From Bacillus sp. UNC41MFS5 (GTDB lineage Bacteria > Bacillota > Bacilli > Bacillales_B > DSM-18226): 64,000 nt of DNA. The position numbers and the translations under genes are program-made. Each line of letters opens with the position of its first letter. The stretch's first letter is position 1. The DNA lies in contig NZ_KK366017.1 of the NCBI RefSeq assembly GCF_000686805.1, forward strand, positions 124,001 through 188,000, written 5' to 3'. This document shows positions 16,868 to 26,046 of this stretch, in pieces. Below the pieces are notes generated by a model. That model saw only the letters and a list, made by a program, of their open reading frames with translations, searched no databases and had not been told where the DNA came from.

Positions 16868-16929
16868 TGAGAAGGTAGAAGCGCACGTTAGTCACTTGGC
16901 GTTGGAGCAAGACAATTCTCAACCTTAAC

Positions 16930-16959
16930 AAGAGGCTTCTCAATCGAGGAGCCTCTTTT
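16930..16959 (+). terminator. Intrinsic terminator
   Basis: AAGAGGCTTCTC pairs with GAGGAGCCTCTT and runs into TTTT; it separates the dehydrogenase from the ROK kinase gene. Confidence 0.75.
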
Positions 16960-17006
16960 GTAAAAATGGCGCTTTTCGGAGGGGAAAACATGAAGGAAAT
17001 GAGTGA

Positions 17007-17996
17007 ATGGTTATGGAAGAAAGATGGTTAGTTGGTGTTGATATAGGCGGGACCACGATTAAATTAGCTTTTATCAGTTTGCAGGGTGACATCATTTATA
17101 GCTGGGAGATCGATACTGATATAAGTAATAAGGGCAAACACATACCTGAATCGATTGCAAGATCGATTGATCAAAAGTTAGAAGAATTAAATCAAACAAA
17201 AAATCAGTTAGTTGCAATCGGAGTTGGTGCGCCAGGCCCAGTGAACGAGGAGGACGGCTCCGTTGAAGTGGCTGTGAACCTGGGCTGGGAACGATTCCAA
17301 TTACAAACTATCCTTGAGAGGGAAACATCTCTGCCGGTTGTGGTCGACAACGATGCAAATATAGCAGCAATCGGTGAAATGTGGAAAGGTGCGGGTAAAG
17401 GGGCTAAAAACTTAATTTGTGTTACTTTAGGAACAGGTGTTGGTGGCGGAATTATCGTTAATGGCGAGGTTGTACATGGGGTAAATGGAGCCGGTGGTGA
17501 AATCGGTCATATAACATCCGTTCCTAGAGATGGATCACCTTGTAATTGTGGGAAATCAGGATGTCTGGAAACGGTAGCATCCGCAACAGGAGTTGTCCGT
17601 TTGGCAATGGAGGAATTAGCTTCTACCAACGAGACTAGTATATTGCGAGATTATTATGATGGACAGTTCCTGTCTGCCAAGCGGGTTTTTGACGCTGCAA
17701 CCGAAGGGGATAATCTCGCCAACAGAGTCATAGGTGAGGTTGCCTACCGTTTAGGATTGGCCCTAGCTAATTTAGCCAATGGCTTAAATCCTGAAAAAAT
17801 CGTTATTGGAGGCGGAGTCTCAAAAGCTGGTGATACATTGCTGAGACCTCTGAAAGAGGAATTTATTCAATTCGCTTTTCCGAGAGTTGCTCATGGTGTC
17901 AAGATTGTTATTGCCACACTAGGCAATAACGCAGGGGTCATTGGAGGAGCTTGGCTGGCGAAAGAGAAGCTAATTAATAAGTTAGTACTTCAATAA
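17007..17996 (+). CDS. glcK: ROK family glucokinase
   Basis: The 329-residue protein has the ATP motif GVDIGGTTIKLA, DNDANIAA, the ROK pattern GAGGEIGH and the zinc-binding CNCGKSGCLE, all typical of Bacillus glucokinase (glucose to glucose-6-phosphate). It would take the glucose made by the upstream pathway into glycolysis. The start is uncertain: the strong GGAGGGG serves ATG 16990, which opens a 13-codon frame ending at 17031, while the kinase frame has ATG at 17007 and 17013 with only GGA upstream. Coupling to the short frame, or a frameshift, is possible. Confidence 0.82.
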   Translation: MVMEERWLVGVDIGGTTIKLAFISLQGDIIYSWEIDTDISNKGKHIPESIARSIDQKLEELNQTKNQLVAIGVGAPGPVNEEDGSVEVAVNLGWERFQLQTILERETSLPVVVDNDANIAAIGEMWKGAGKGAKNLICVTLGTGVGGGIIVNGEVVHGVNGAGGEIGHITSVPRDGSPCNCGKSGCLETVASATGVVRLAMEELASTNETSILRDYYDGQFLSAKRVFDAATEGDNLANRVIGEVAYRLGLALANLANGLNPEKIVIGGGVSKAGDTLLRPLKEEFIQFAFPRVAHGVKIVIATLGNNAGVIGGAWLAKEKLINKLVLQ

Positions 17997-18030
17997 TGTA
18001 CAATAGGTTTTTTCTAATTCAAAAAAGATT

Positions 18031-18069
18031 AAAGGCGAAAAACTACTGTTTTTCGCCTTTGTCCTTTTT
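18031..18069 (+). terminator. Intrinsic terminator after ROK kinase
   Basis: AAAGGCGAAAAAC pairs with GTTTTTCGCCTTT, then a T-rich tail. Confidence 0.75.
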
Positions 18070-18275
18070 AGGCTGTATCATTGTTTCTTCACGTGAGAGA
18101 TATTATATGAAGTGGTGCAACTCACACAATTATTGAATAGCAAATTATTTGGAGATTAAAAAAAGCAAACAAGAAACTTTTTTATTGAGCCTTATCAAGG
18201 CTATTGGATCTGGTAAAAATATACATTGACTGTAACAGGATATAAAAAAATTCAGTTTTGCGGAGAGGAATATAT

Positions 18276-20141
18276 ATGACAATGGCAGATGAGAATTGGA
18301 CACAGTTTGTTCTTGAGGGAACTACTAATATCAACGTAAGAAAAGAAATTTTAGATTCGTGGAATAGGTGTAAGCATTTGGGCGTTTCCTATGAAAAGGA
18401 AGAAATTTTCTCACATATTAAACAAAGTGATTTTGTAAGCAGACAACAAAAAAATTTCGACCTGATTAACGCCGCAGTACCAGTTATGGAGGAATTTTGT
18501 AAACGCTTAAAAGGGGGAGGATACCTTCTTTTGCTTGCGGATGCAGATGGATATTTATTAGAAGTGATGGGCGATCATAAATCACAAAAATTAGCTGACC
18601 AGTGCGGAATATGTCCTGGGGCACGATGGACAGAAGAAAATGTTGGTTCTACAGGATTATCAATTGCGCTTAGAACACGGACTGCTATGGCTACTTCAGG
18701 GAATGAGCATTACTGTTTAGCTCTTCGGGGCTGGGATTGTTCTGCATGTCCTATTTTTGTTGATGGAGTTTATATAGGAACATTTGACGTTTGCCGCATA
18801 GGTCCCAAAAATGATTTGAAAGAGTTATATACACTGGCAGGTGCCGGTGCTCGTGCCGTTACGGAAAGATACCAGTTTAATAAAACGAAAATCAAAGAAC
18901 AGGTTTTATCAAGTGTATTAACCGACTACGTTCATAAGTTGAACGAAAAAACAGGTATTATTTCGTTTGATAAAAATGGTATTGAGTTATTCAAAAATAA
19001 GCCGGCTCAAGACTTTTTAATGTTGTTTGAAAAAAACAAATTTGATTTGAAATCAAAAGAAAAAAAAATATTTAGTAGTTTTGATAATGGTTCGGTATTG
19101 AATGAAATTGAAGTGGATGGGAAGAAATTTGCTATCGATTCAGAAGTAATATTGAGTAAAGACAAACAGTTAGCTACCGTCATATTTATACATCCCAAAT
19201 CAAAGTTAATTTTACCCAATACTATAGTAACCCCCGATTATTTTGCCTTTAATACTAAAAATGCAGCTTTTGAGAAGACCATACAAATGGCTGTAAAGGT
19301 TTCAAAAAGTGATGCAAGCATTCTAATACAAGGGGAAAGTGGAGTAGGAAAGGATTATATGGCTCGTTTTATTCACAATCAAAGCAAAAGAAGGGACTAT
19401 CCTTATACCGCAATTAATTGTGCAGCATTGCCGCGGGAACTAATTAGTACAGAGCTGTTTGGTTATGAAGCCGGTGCCTTTACAGGTGCTAAACTCAAAG
19501 GGAATCAAGGAAAAATTGAAGCGTCTAACAAAGGCACAATATTCTTAGATGAAATAGCAGATTTGCCATTAGATTTACAAGCTACTCTTCTTAGAACTTT
19601 GGAAGAGAAACAAGTCATAAGGGTTGGCGGTACTACACCAATTCCAGTTAGTGTACGTTTTTTAGCTGCTACAAATAAAAATATGAAAGAACTAGTTGAA
19701 AAAGGGGAATTTCGAGAAGATCTTTACTATCGCTTAAACGTGTTTAATATAAAGATCCCTTCTTTAAGAGAACGAATCGAAGATTTAGAAAGTATTTTTA
19801 ATACCATGTTGTCCAAAGCTTGCGAAAAAGCGCAACGAAAAAAAATCTCCCTCACTGCAAAAGCAATTAGTTTATTTCAACAACATACATGGCCGGGGAA
19901 TTTAAGGGAACTCAGAAATGTAATTGAACGAATTGTTTATCTACACGATGAAGATACGTTCGATTCATTTCATGCACATGAGTTTTTAAGAGCAGACCAA
20001 TCAGCTGAAAAAACTAGTGAGCGTGAATATATCACATACATTCTCCACAAAACGAATGGCAATCGTACTGAGGCTGCAAAGGAAATGGGTATATCTCGCA
20101 GTGCTTTGTATCGGAAAATCCAAAAATATAGTATCGAATAA
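18276..20141 (+). CDS. Sigma-54-dependent activator, AcoR-like
   Basis: The 621-residue protein has an N-terminal GAF-type sensor with a Cys-rich patch (GICPGARW, CSACPIF), then an AAA+ domain with Walker A GESGVGKD (about residues 353-360), the sigma-54 contact loop GAFTGA (about 400-405) and Walker B TIFLDEIAD. A C-terminal Fis-type helix-turn-helix follows (TEAAKEMGISRSALYRKIQ). GGAGAGGAA precedes ATG 18276. It stands directly upstream of a -24/-12 promoter with two flanking inverted repeats, so it very likely activates the SCP2/hydrolase/aldehyde dehydrogenase operon in response to its substrate. Confidence 0.9.
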   Translation: MTMADENWTQFVLEGTTNINVRKEILDSWNRCKHLGVSYEKEEIFSHIKQSDFVSRQQKNFDLINAAVPVMEEFCKRLKGGGYLLLLADADGYLLEVMGDHKSQKLADQCGICPGARWTEENVGSTGLSIALRTRTAMATSGNEHYCLALRGWDCSACPIFVDGVYIGTFDVCRIGPKNDLKELYTLAGAGARAVTERYQFNKTKIKEQVLSSVLTDYVHKLNEKTGIISFDKNGIELFKNKPAQDFLMLFEKNKFDLKSKEKKIFSSFDNGSVLNEIEVDGKKFAIDSEVILSKDKQLATVIFIHPKSKLILPNTIVTPDYFAFNTKNAAFEKTIQMAVKVSKSDASILIQGESGVGKDYMARFIHNQSKRRDYPYTAINCAALPRELISTELFGYEAGAFTGAKLKGNQGKIEASNKGTIFLDEIADLPLDLQATLLRTLEEKQVIRVGGTTPIPVSVRFLAATNKNMKELVEKGEFREDLYYRLNVFNIKIPSLRERIEDLESIFNTMLSKACEKAQRKKISLTAKAISLFQQHTWPGNLRELRNVIERIVYLHDEDTFDSFHAHEFLRADQSAEKTSEREYITYILHKTNGNRTEAAKEMGISRSALYRKIQKYSIE

Positions 20142-20154
20142 ATGGTATATATAC

Positions 20155-20172
20155 TGTTCACTCGTCCGAACA
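20155..20172. promoter_or_regulatory. Candidate upstream activator site 1
   Basis: TGTTC and GAACA are separated by 8 bases, about 110 bases upstream of the -24/-12 promoter, a normal enhancer distance for a sigma-54 activator. Confidence 0.5.
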
Positions 20173-20223
20173 TAGACCGGTCAAATATACATGATATGAA
20201 GGCGGAATCTTGTATTAAAAAAT

Positions 20224-20237
20224 GAACAGGACTGTTC
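20224..20237. promoter_or_regulatory. Candidate upstream activator site 2
   Basis: GAACAGGACTGTTC is a perfect inverted repeat with a 2-base centre, sharing the TGTTC/GAACA half-sites with site 1. Confidence 0.55.
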
Positions 20238-20277
20238 TAATCTGCGTTTTCCCTCTATTTTGAATACTATAATTAAT

Positions 20278-20293
20278 TGGCATGGTAATTGCA
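20278..20293 (+). promoter_or_regulatory. Sigma-54 (-24/-12) promoter
   Basis: TGGCATGGTAATTGCA fits the consensus TGGCAC-N5-TTGCW in all but one base, with correct spacing, 58 bases before the first gene. Confidence 0.8.
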
Positions 20294-20350
20294 TTAATAA
20301 ATAGTGTAGCCGCTTATAAGGCTAACAATTTCATAAGGGGGACAAGCAAT

Positions 20351-20743
20351 ATGCATGTTGGAACAAAAGAATGGATGGGTCAGTTCCAGAAAACGGTAAA
20401 CAATGACCAGGAACTCAATGTTATTGGAAAGTACTTCACTACAAAATTCCTTTGGCAGATTGGCCCAGAGAGTTACGTGATTGAAGTTTTAGAAGGAAAA
20501 ATTAAGAATATTATTTCAAATCCAACTCCACTGGAACCTTGGAAATTTGCAATCCGTGGAACAGTAGACGCTTGGAGGAAGTTTACTCAGCCGACTCCAC
20601 CTCCGATGTATCACGAATTATTTGCTGCCATGTTCCAAGGTAACTTACAGATAGATGGCGATATCAAGGAGTTAATGGCAAACCTACGTGCAATGACTCG
20701 CCTTCTGGATGTAACAAGAGAAGTTCAACTTACAGTAGCATAA
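20351..20743 (+). CDS. SCP2 sterol-binding-like domain protein
   Basis: A 130-residue single-domain protein with SCP2-like features: KFLWQIGPESYVIEVLEGKI, a central WKFAIRGTVDAWRKF, PPPMYHELFA, and a GDIKELMANLRAMTRLL helix. AAGGGGG precedes ATG 20351; an earlier in-frame ATG at 20282 falls inside the promoter. SCP2 domains bind hydrophobic ligands, so it may hold or present a lipophilic substrate to the hydrolase encoded 15 bases downstream. Confidence 0.75.
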   Translation: MHVGTKEWMGQFQKTVNNDQELNVIGKYFTTKFLWQIGPESYVIEVLEGKIKNIISNPTPLEPWKFAIRGTVDAWRKFTQPTPPPMYHELFAAMFQGNLQIDGDIKELMANLRAMTRLLDVTREVQLTVA

Positions 20744-20758
20744 AAAGGAGGATAAAAA

Positions 20759-21628
20759 ATGAGTAAATTATCTACGGTTAAAGGTCGTTATGTTTACGTA
20801 AATGTACAAGATGTTGAATACAAGGTTTACTTTGAGGAAAATGGCCAAGGTATCCCTCTTGTTTGTCAACATACGGCAGGTTCTGATAACCGCCAGTGGC
20901 GCGGACTTTTAGAGGATGGAAACATAACCAAAAATTTCAGGGTTATTGCTTATGATTTACCACGTCATGGAAAATCAGATCCTCCACATGCTGTTGAGTG
21001 GTGGAAGGAAGAATATAAACTTACCACCCAGTGGTTTCTTCAATTTGTTAGAAGTTTTTGTGAGGAGCTTGAACTTGAAAATCCTGTATTCATGGGAAGT
21101 TCATTTGGTGGAAATGTAGCCTTGCAACTCGCTCTTGAATATCCGGATTACTTTAGAGCAACCATTCCTGTCGAAGGAGCCGATTATACTCCAGGCTATT
21201 TTGTGGATTGGTGGAACCATCCTCATACGCATGGCGGAGAGGTTTGTGCATCTGGGACTTGGGGTCTTATGGCGCCACAAAGCCCTGAAAAAGATCGTCG
21301 TCTAACATGGTGGTATTATAGCCAAGGAGCACCAGGTGTTTTTAAGGGGGATCTTTATTTCTATAGTGTTGATCATGACCTTCGTGGAAAACTACACCTA
21401 ATCGATGCTGAAAAATGCCCTGTATATTTAATGACAGGTGAATATGATTACCTATCTACTCCTGCGGATTCAAAACATACTGCCGATCAGATCTCCGGAG
21501 CAAAATTTGTGGAAATGAAGGGAATCGGGCATTTTCCAATGAGTGAAAATTATGAGGTATTTGTTAAATACTTGGAAGAAGTTCTTCAAGATATCTTAAT
21601 GAAAGAAAAAGCATTAGTAATAAAATAG
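20759..21628 (+). CDS. Alpha/beta hydrolase
   Basis: 289 residues with the nucleophile elbow GSSFGG, a HTAG oxyanion segment, the acid region TGEYDYLSTPAD and the catalytic His in GIGHFPMSEN. There is no signal peptide. Its aromatic-rich cap (YFVDWWNHPH, WWYYS) suggests a bulky hydrophobic substrate. AAAAGGAGG lies just upstream. It probably cleaves an ester or lactone to an alcohol or aldehyde oxidised by the following dehydrogenase; the substrate is not identifiable. Confidence 0.85.
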   Translation: MSKLSTVKGRYVYVNVQDVEYKVYFEENGQGIPLVCQHTAGSDNRQWRGLLEDGNITKNFRVIAYDLPRHGKSDPPHAVEWWKEEYKLTTQWFLQFVRSFCEELELENPVFMGSSFGGNVALQLALEYPDYFRATIPVEGADYTPGYFVDWWNHPHTHGGEVCASGTWGLMAPQSPEKDRRLTWWYYSQGAPGVFKGDLYFYSVDHDLRGKLHLIDAEKCPVYLMTGEYDYLSTPADSKHTADQISGAKFVEMKGIGHFPMSENYEVFVKYLEEVLQDILMKEKALVIK

Positions 21629-21743
21629 ACCGTCAAGTTTTGTTTGATATCATACAGGGGAGGCGCTAAGTCGTCTCGTCTGTTATTTTTTATCCTTTTA
21701 TAACAGATGACAAGTATATAAGTAAAAAGGAGACGAAAGAAGG

Positions 21744-23168
21744 ATGAAACATTACAACATGTACATAAACGGCGAGTGGTTTAACACCCGTAACGTATTA
21801 GAAGTGGAAAATCCCGCCACAAAAGAAATCATTGCGTCAGTTCCAAATGGTGGGAGTGACGAAGCAAAAATTGCAGTAAATGCGGCACATGCAGCATTTT
21901 CTACGTGGTCGAAAACAACGGCATATGAACGCAGTGAATACTTAAAAAATTGGTTTACTCTCATCGAGCATAATCAAGAAGAAATTGCTAAAACGATGAC
22001 GATGGAACAAGGAAAACCATTAAAAGAAGCACTAAGTGAAGTGCAGTATGCCAATAGTTTTTTATCATGGTATGCTGAGGAAGCTAAGCGTGTATATGGG
22101 GAAACGATTCCAGCTTCTCATTCACATAAACGCCTGCTTATTCAAAAACAGCCAGTTGGCGTTGTCGCAGCGATTACGCCTTGGAACTTCCCTGCGGCCA
22201 TGATTACAAGAAAAGTAGCTCCGGCATTAGCGGCTGGTTGTACGATTGTTGTTAAACCAGCAGAATCTACTCCGTTAACCGCTTTGCTATTAGCGAACTT
22301 CGCACACGAAGCAGGCATCCCCAAAGGGGTTATCAATGTGGTTACAGGAGATCCGAAAGAAATCGGAAACGTTTGGCTAGATGATCCACGTGTAAAGAAG
22401 ATTACCTTTACGGGTTCCACGGAAGTGGGTAAATATTTGATGAGGCGTGCAGCAGATACGGTGAAAAAGGTTTCGCTTGAATTGGGCGGTCATGCTCCGT
22501 TCATTGTTATGTCTGATGCCAATATCAAAAAAGCGGTCGAGGGCGTTATTCAATCAAAATTCCGAAATGCCGGTCAAACATGTATATGTACAAATCGTAT
22601 TTATGTGCAAGAAGGCATCGCCGCATCATTTATACAAGAGTTCGCTGCAGCAGCTGCGTTATTAAAAGTCGGTAGCGGCTTTGAAGAAGGTACTGACATC
22701 GGTCCGCTCATTAACTACAATGCAATAGAAAAAGTGAAAAGCCATATCTCTGATGCAGTCGATAAAGGCGCTGAAGTATTAGTAGGGGGCAATCAGCTTA
22801 TTGCAAAGAACGGCTATTATTTTGAACCAACGTTGTTAAGTGGGGTAACAGATGAAATGGATTGTATGAAAGAAGAAACATTTGGACCGCTTGCACCGAT
22901 TACGACCTTTAAAACGGAAGAAGAAGTGATTGAGCGTGCAAATAACTCTCCTTATGGATTAGCTGCATATGTATATACTGAAAATCTTGGATGTTCGATT
23001 CGTGTAAGTGAGGGCTTGGAATTTGGAATCGTTGGTGTGAATGACAGTATTCCATCTGTTTCACAGGCACCATTTGGTGGATTAAAAGAAAGCGGCTTAG
23101 GACGTGAAGGCGGCCATTACGGTATTGAGGAATTTTTGGAAGTAAAATACATTTCAATAGGCATATAA
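21744..23168 (+). CDS. NAD(P)+-dependent aldehyde dehydrogenase, succinate-semialdehyde dehydrogenase-like
   Basis: 474 residues. TPWNFPAAM and FTGSTEVGK form the cofactor site. Glu246 in ELGGH and Cys280 in NAGQTCICTN are the catalytic pair. It is most like the GabD/short-chain semialdehyde group. AAGGAG and GAAGG lie upstream of ATG 21744. The 115-base gap from the hydrolase holds an inverted repeat but no clear terminator, so the three genes probably form one sigma-54-driven operon. Confidence 0.9.
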   Translation: MKHYNMYINGEWFNTRNVLEVENPATKEIIASVPNGGSDEAKIAVNAAHAAFSTWSKTTAYERSEYLKNWFTLIEHNQEEIAKTMTMEQGKPLKEALSEVQYANSFLSWYAEEAKRVYGETIPASHSHKRLLIQKQPVGVVAAITPWNFPAAMITRKVAPALAAGCTIVVKPAESTPLTALLLANFAHEAGIPKGVINVVTGDPKEIGNVWLDDPRVKKITFTGSTEVGKYLMRRAADTVKKVSLELGGHAPFIVMSDANIKKAVEGVIQSKFRNAGQTCICTNRIYVQEGIAASFIQEFAAAAALLKVGSGFEEGTDIGPLINYNAIEKVKSHISDAVDKGAEVLVGGNQLIAKNGYYFEPTLLSGVTDEMDCMKEETFGPLAPITTFKTEEEVIERANNSPYGLAAYVYTENLGCSIRVSEGLEFGIVGVNDSIPSVSQAPFGGLKESGLGREGGHYGIEEFLEVKYISIGI

Positions 23169-23245
23169 TCTGAGCGAAAAAAATGGTCTTAAATGTGCCC
23201 GCTGTGCGCCTTAGTTCTCAAAACGTTAATTGTGGCGTTTTAAAG

Positions 23246-23277
23246 GCTCTCAACCGATTTGGTTGGGGGTCTTTTTT
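23246..23277 (+). terminator. Intrinsic terminator of the sigma-54 operon
   Basis: CTCTCAACC pairs with GGTTGGGGG through several G-U pairs, followed by CTTTTTT. Confidence 0.65.
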
Positions 23278-23385
23278 ATGACTTAACACTGTTTTTGACC
23301 AGCTAAAGTTTGTTTTTTCAATAAATCTAAGAATATCATTTTTAGGGACTGATTGTGTTTTTCTTTTGGTACTAGACGTGAAAAT

Positions 23386-23481
23386 GGGAGATTTTGCTTT
23401 GCATAAACGGAAAATCTCCCCTTATTTACCTCGAAACGAGCTCCATTCTACATTTAACCGGAAAATCTCCGCTTATTTTAC
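23386..23481. repeat. GGAAAATCTCC intergenic repeat cluster
   Basis: CGGAAAATCTCCCCTTATTTAC (23408-23429) recurs as CGGAAAATCTCCGCTTATTT (from 23459) about 50 bases later, and an inverted copy, GGGAGATTTT, lies at 23386-23395. The motif resembles scattered Bacillaceae intergenic repeats. The rest of 23278-23752 shows no gene; a 93-codon open frame across the repeats has no ribosome site or recognisable content. Confidence 0.55.
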
Positions 23482-23752
23482 TTTTGCTGGTTACTCGATT
23501 AAGGAGAAGACATTTTATTTAAAAAGGAGTGAGTATTATCTCAAAATCCAAGAGAACCTCATTTTGATGTATTACGGTGAGGTAGTATATAAAAAGGGTT
23601 TTTGTACTCCTTATAAAGAAACTTGCCTCATTTTTATATACCAATAACGATGCCAAGACGACTGTCATTTCATTTCAGCACGTATTTTAAGAAAAGCACC
23701 TCAAAACGGAAGCCTTTAAGCTCATCTCCGCGCTTTTTTCTATTGAAAAATA

Positions 23753-25993
23753 TTAATTAGTTGAATTTTCTTTTACAGCTGCCATGTCCCTTTTTGACGG
23801 CCAGAAAGCCCATTTTCCCAGTATGACTGTGATTGATGGTACAAGTAATGGCCGTACGATGAATGTGTCCAATAAAACTCCGATGGCAGTAATTGTTCCA
23901 AAGTGTACAAGGACTTGAATAGGTAAGGTTGTTAATATCGCAAATGTTCCTGCTAGAATTAAACCAGCAGAAGTGATGACTGAGCCAGATTCAGCGACGC
24001 CTTCTTTAATGGCTTGTAGCAGTGGCAAATGCCTGCTTTTTTTCCATATACTCGAAATCATAAAGATATTATAATCTTCCCCTAATGCGACGATAAATAC
24101 AAAGGCATATAGAGGAATAAATCCTTGGATCGCTTCAATTCCAAAAACATAATGAAGAAGTACCCAGCCGAGTCCAAGTGCACTAAAGTATGATAATAGA
24201 ACCGTTCCAATTAAATAAGCTGTTGCTGTAATTGAACGAAGATAAACAAGCAGCAATACAGCGATGATACTGATAACAATCGGAATAATAATGCTGCTAT
24301 CATGATTGGTTGTCTGTTTGGTATCATACTGTTCAGCTGTTAGACCCCCAATCCAAACATGATCAGATGTATGAACAATTCCAGCATTTTTTAAACTGTT
24401 TTCTACAGTTTTGCGAAGGTCTGGAATATGACTCATTGCTTTATTTGAATAGGGGTTAACATTCATTTCTACATTATAGCTAATTATATTTGTATTTTTT
24501 GCTCCCTGTTTCCCTTCAGAAACTAATTCTATGAATGTGAGTTTCTCTAAATCTTCTTTTACAGCGTTTGATTTCCCCTCAGTTTGCACGATCACTTGAA
24601 CAGGTGCTAGTTCACCTGGATTAAAGTGATCTGAAATGATCTTGAAACCTTCTCTTGATGGCATATCTTTTGGAAAAGAAGATAAGGTATCGTAAGTATA
24701 AACAATTTTGGATGAAAAAAATGCAAAAATACCTAAAAATAATAACGTTATTACCATTAACTCAATTGGCTTTTTCACGATAAGTTTTCCTAGCCGTGTA
24801 CCAAAACCCTCTTTATCATTTTGAGGAGGTAGAGTTTTTCCTTTCTTTTGGGCTCGTCCTTCTTGCATGGACCTAGTCAATGGCAAGAACGGATAAAAGG
24901 AGGCTCTGCCAATAATACTTAAGAGTGCCGGTATTAACGTTAGACTGGCCGCCATCATGATTAGAATAGAAAGGCTAAATGGAATGGCAAAGCGGTGGAT
25001 TGCACCGTATTTAGAAAGTAATAACACTAGTAACGAGAAAACAACTGTTAGCCCGCTCATTGCGATAGCACCAGATGCACCTTTTAATGAGAGTTTCATA
25101 GCGGTAAGCTTATCGTTTTCTTCAAGTAAATTACTTCTAAATCGGGAAATGAGAAATAAACAATAATCAGTTCCTGCACCGAAAAGAAGTACCGTCATAA
25201 TCGAAAGGGCTTGTGAGTCCAGTTCAACCCATCCAGCCTTTGCAATTCCACCTAGAATGGGACTTATGACACCATAGGCAATCCCAACCCCTAATAATGG
25301 GATCAAGGCTAAAATAGGAGAACGATAAATTAGTAGTAATAAGACGAGAACAATTGCAACCGTTCCAAATAGTAATGAAAGGTCACCTTGACTAAATAAA
25401 GCTGTTGCATCTGTTGAAACGCCTGCAGGTCCAGTAATTCGTAAAAGTATTCGATCCTTATCACTAATTTCTGCTTTATTTGGATTCTGTGGAAAAATAG
25501 AAGCAGCTCTTTCTTTGAATGCTAATATGCCATCTGCAATTTGCTCCTTGTCTGCATCCTTTTTAAATGTAACAGGTAAAATTACGGTTGTACCATCCTC
25601 TGAAAGCTGCTGTTTAAGCGCTGGGAGTGGGAATTGATAAAAAGGTACAACAGAATCCTGTGAGTCTACTGGATTTTTGTCTAAGTCCTTGGAATACGTT
25701 TGAATAAGTGAAAGATCCACTTCGGTAATTCCAGTTGATTTATACCAAGTTAACAGGGCTGGAGTACCTGAAGTTGTCGGGAATTCTTTCTCTGCAACGA
25801 TTTTCGCTTGTTGTGAAGGCGTTGTTGATTCTAGATTTCTTGCCATTTCATTCTTTTGGGAATTTGCTTGTGGCAGAGTGGCATTTAAAACAGCTGCTAG
25901 AATCAGCCATGTAATAAGAACCATCCATCTGCCTTTCTTCCCACTTACAGCATTACCATACTTCTTAAACCATTGTTTCTCCAATTTGTTCAC
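23753..25993 (-). CDS. MMPL/RND family membrane exporter
   Basis: The 746-residue protein has the MMPL layout: a first membrane helix, a roughly 140-residue extracytoplasmic loop, five or six helices, a second loop and a second helix bundle. Typical GAGTDYCLFLISRFR and ALGEDYNIFMISSIW proton-relay helices are present. The start appears to be GTG 25993 after TTGGAG. It is encoded downstream of a TetR regulator with which it shares operator-like palindromes, indicating a regulated drug or lipid exporter. Confidence 0.9.
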   Translation of the reverse strand: MNKLEKQWFKKYGNAVSGKKGRWMVLITWLILAAVLNATLPQANSQKNEMARNLESTTPSQQAKIVAEKEFPTTSGTPALLTWYKSTGITEVDLSLIQTYSKDLDKNPVDSQDSVVPFYQFPLPALKQQLSEDGTTVILPVTFKKDADKEQIADGILAFKERAASIFPQNPNKAEISDKDRILLRITGPAGVSTDATALFSQGDLSLLFGTVAIVLVLLLLIYRSPILALIPLLGVGIAYGVISPILGGIAKAGWVELDSQALSIMTVLLFGAGTDYCLFLISRFRSNLLEENDKLTAMKLSLKGASGAIAMSGLTVVFSLLVLLLSKYGAIHRFAIPFSLSILIMMAASLTLIPALLSIIGRASFYPFLPLTRSMQEGRAQKKGKTLPPQNDKEGFGTRLGKLIVKKPIELMVITLLFLGIFAFFSSKIVYTYDTLSSFPKDMPSREGFKIISDHFNPGELAPVQVIVQTEGKSNAVKEDLEKLTFIELVSEGKQGAKNTNIISYNVEMNVNPYSNKAMSHIPDLRKTVENSLKNAGIVHTSDHVWIGGLTAEQYDTKQTTNHDSSIIIPIVISIIAVLLLVYLRSITATAYLIGTVLLSYFSALGLGWVLLHYVFGIEAIQGFIPLYAFVFIVALGEDYNIFMISSIWKKSRHLPLLQAIKEGVAESGSVITSAGLILAGTFAILTTLPIQVLVHFGTITAIGVLLDTFIVRPLLVPSITVILGKWAFWPSKRDMAAVKENSTN

Positions 25994-26007
25994 TCCAATC
26001 TTATTTC

Positions 26008-26023
26008 CTTATCATTTGATAAG
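26008..26023. promoter_or_regulatory. TetR-type operator before the MMPL gene
   Basis: CTTATCATTTGATAAG is a perfect inverted repeat just upstream of the exporter start and identical in both arms to the site before the regulator gene. Confidence 0.75.
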
Positions 26024-26046
26024 TCTTGGGTAAAAAAAATATTAGA

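Noticed and set aside
20282..20350. Earlier start of the SCP2-like protein at ATG 20282
   Set aside because: That codon is inside the -24/-12 promoter and so upstream of the expected transcript start.
21676..21712. Terminator between hydrolase and aldehyde dehydrogenase genes
   Set aside because: TCTGTTAT/ATAACAGA can pair, but the loop is long and no T-run follows the stem.
23366..23647. 93-codon open frame on the plus strand
   Set aside because: It runs through intergenic repeats, has no ribosome site and shows no recognisable protein pattern.
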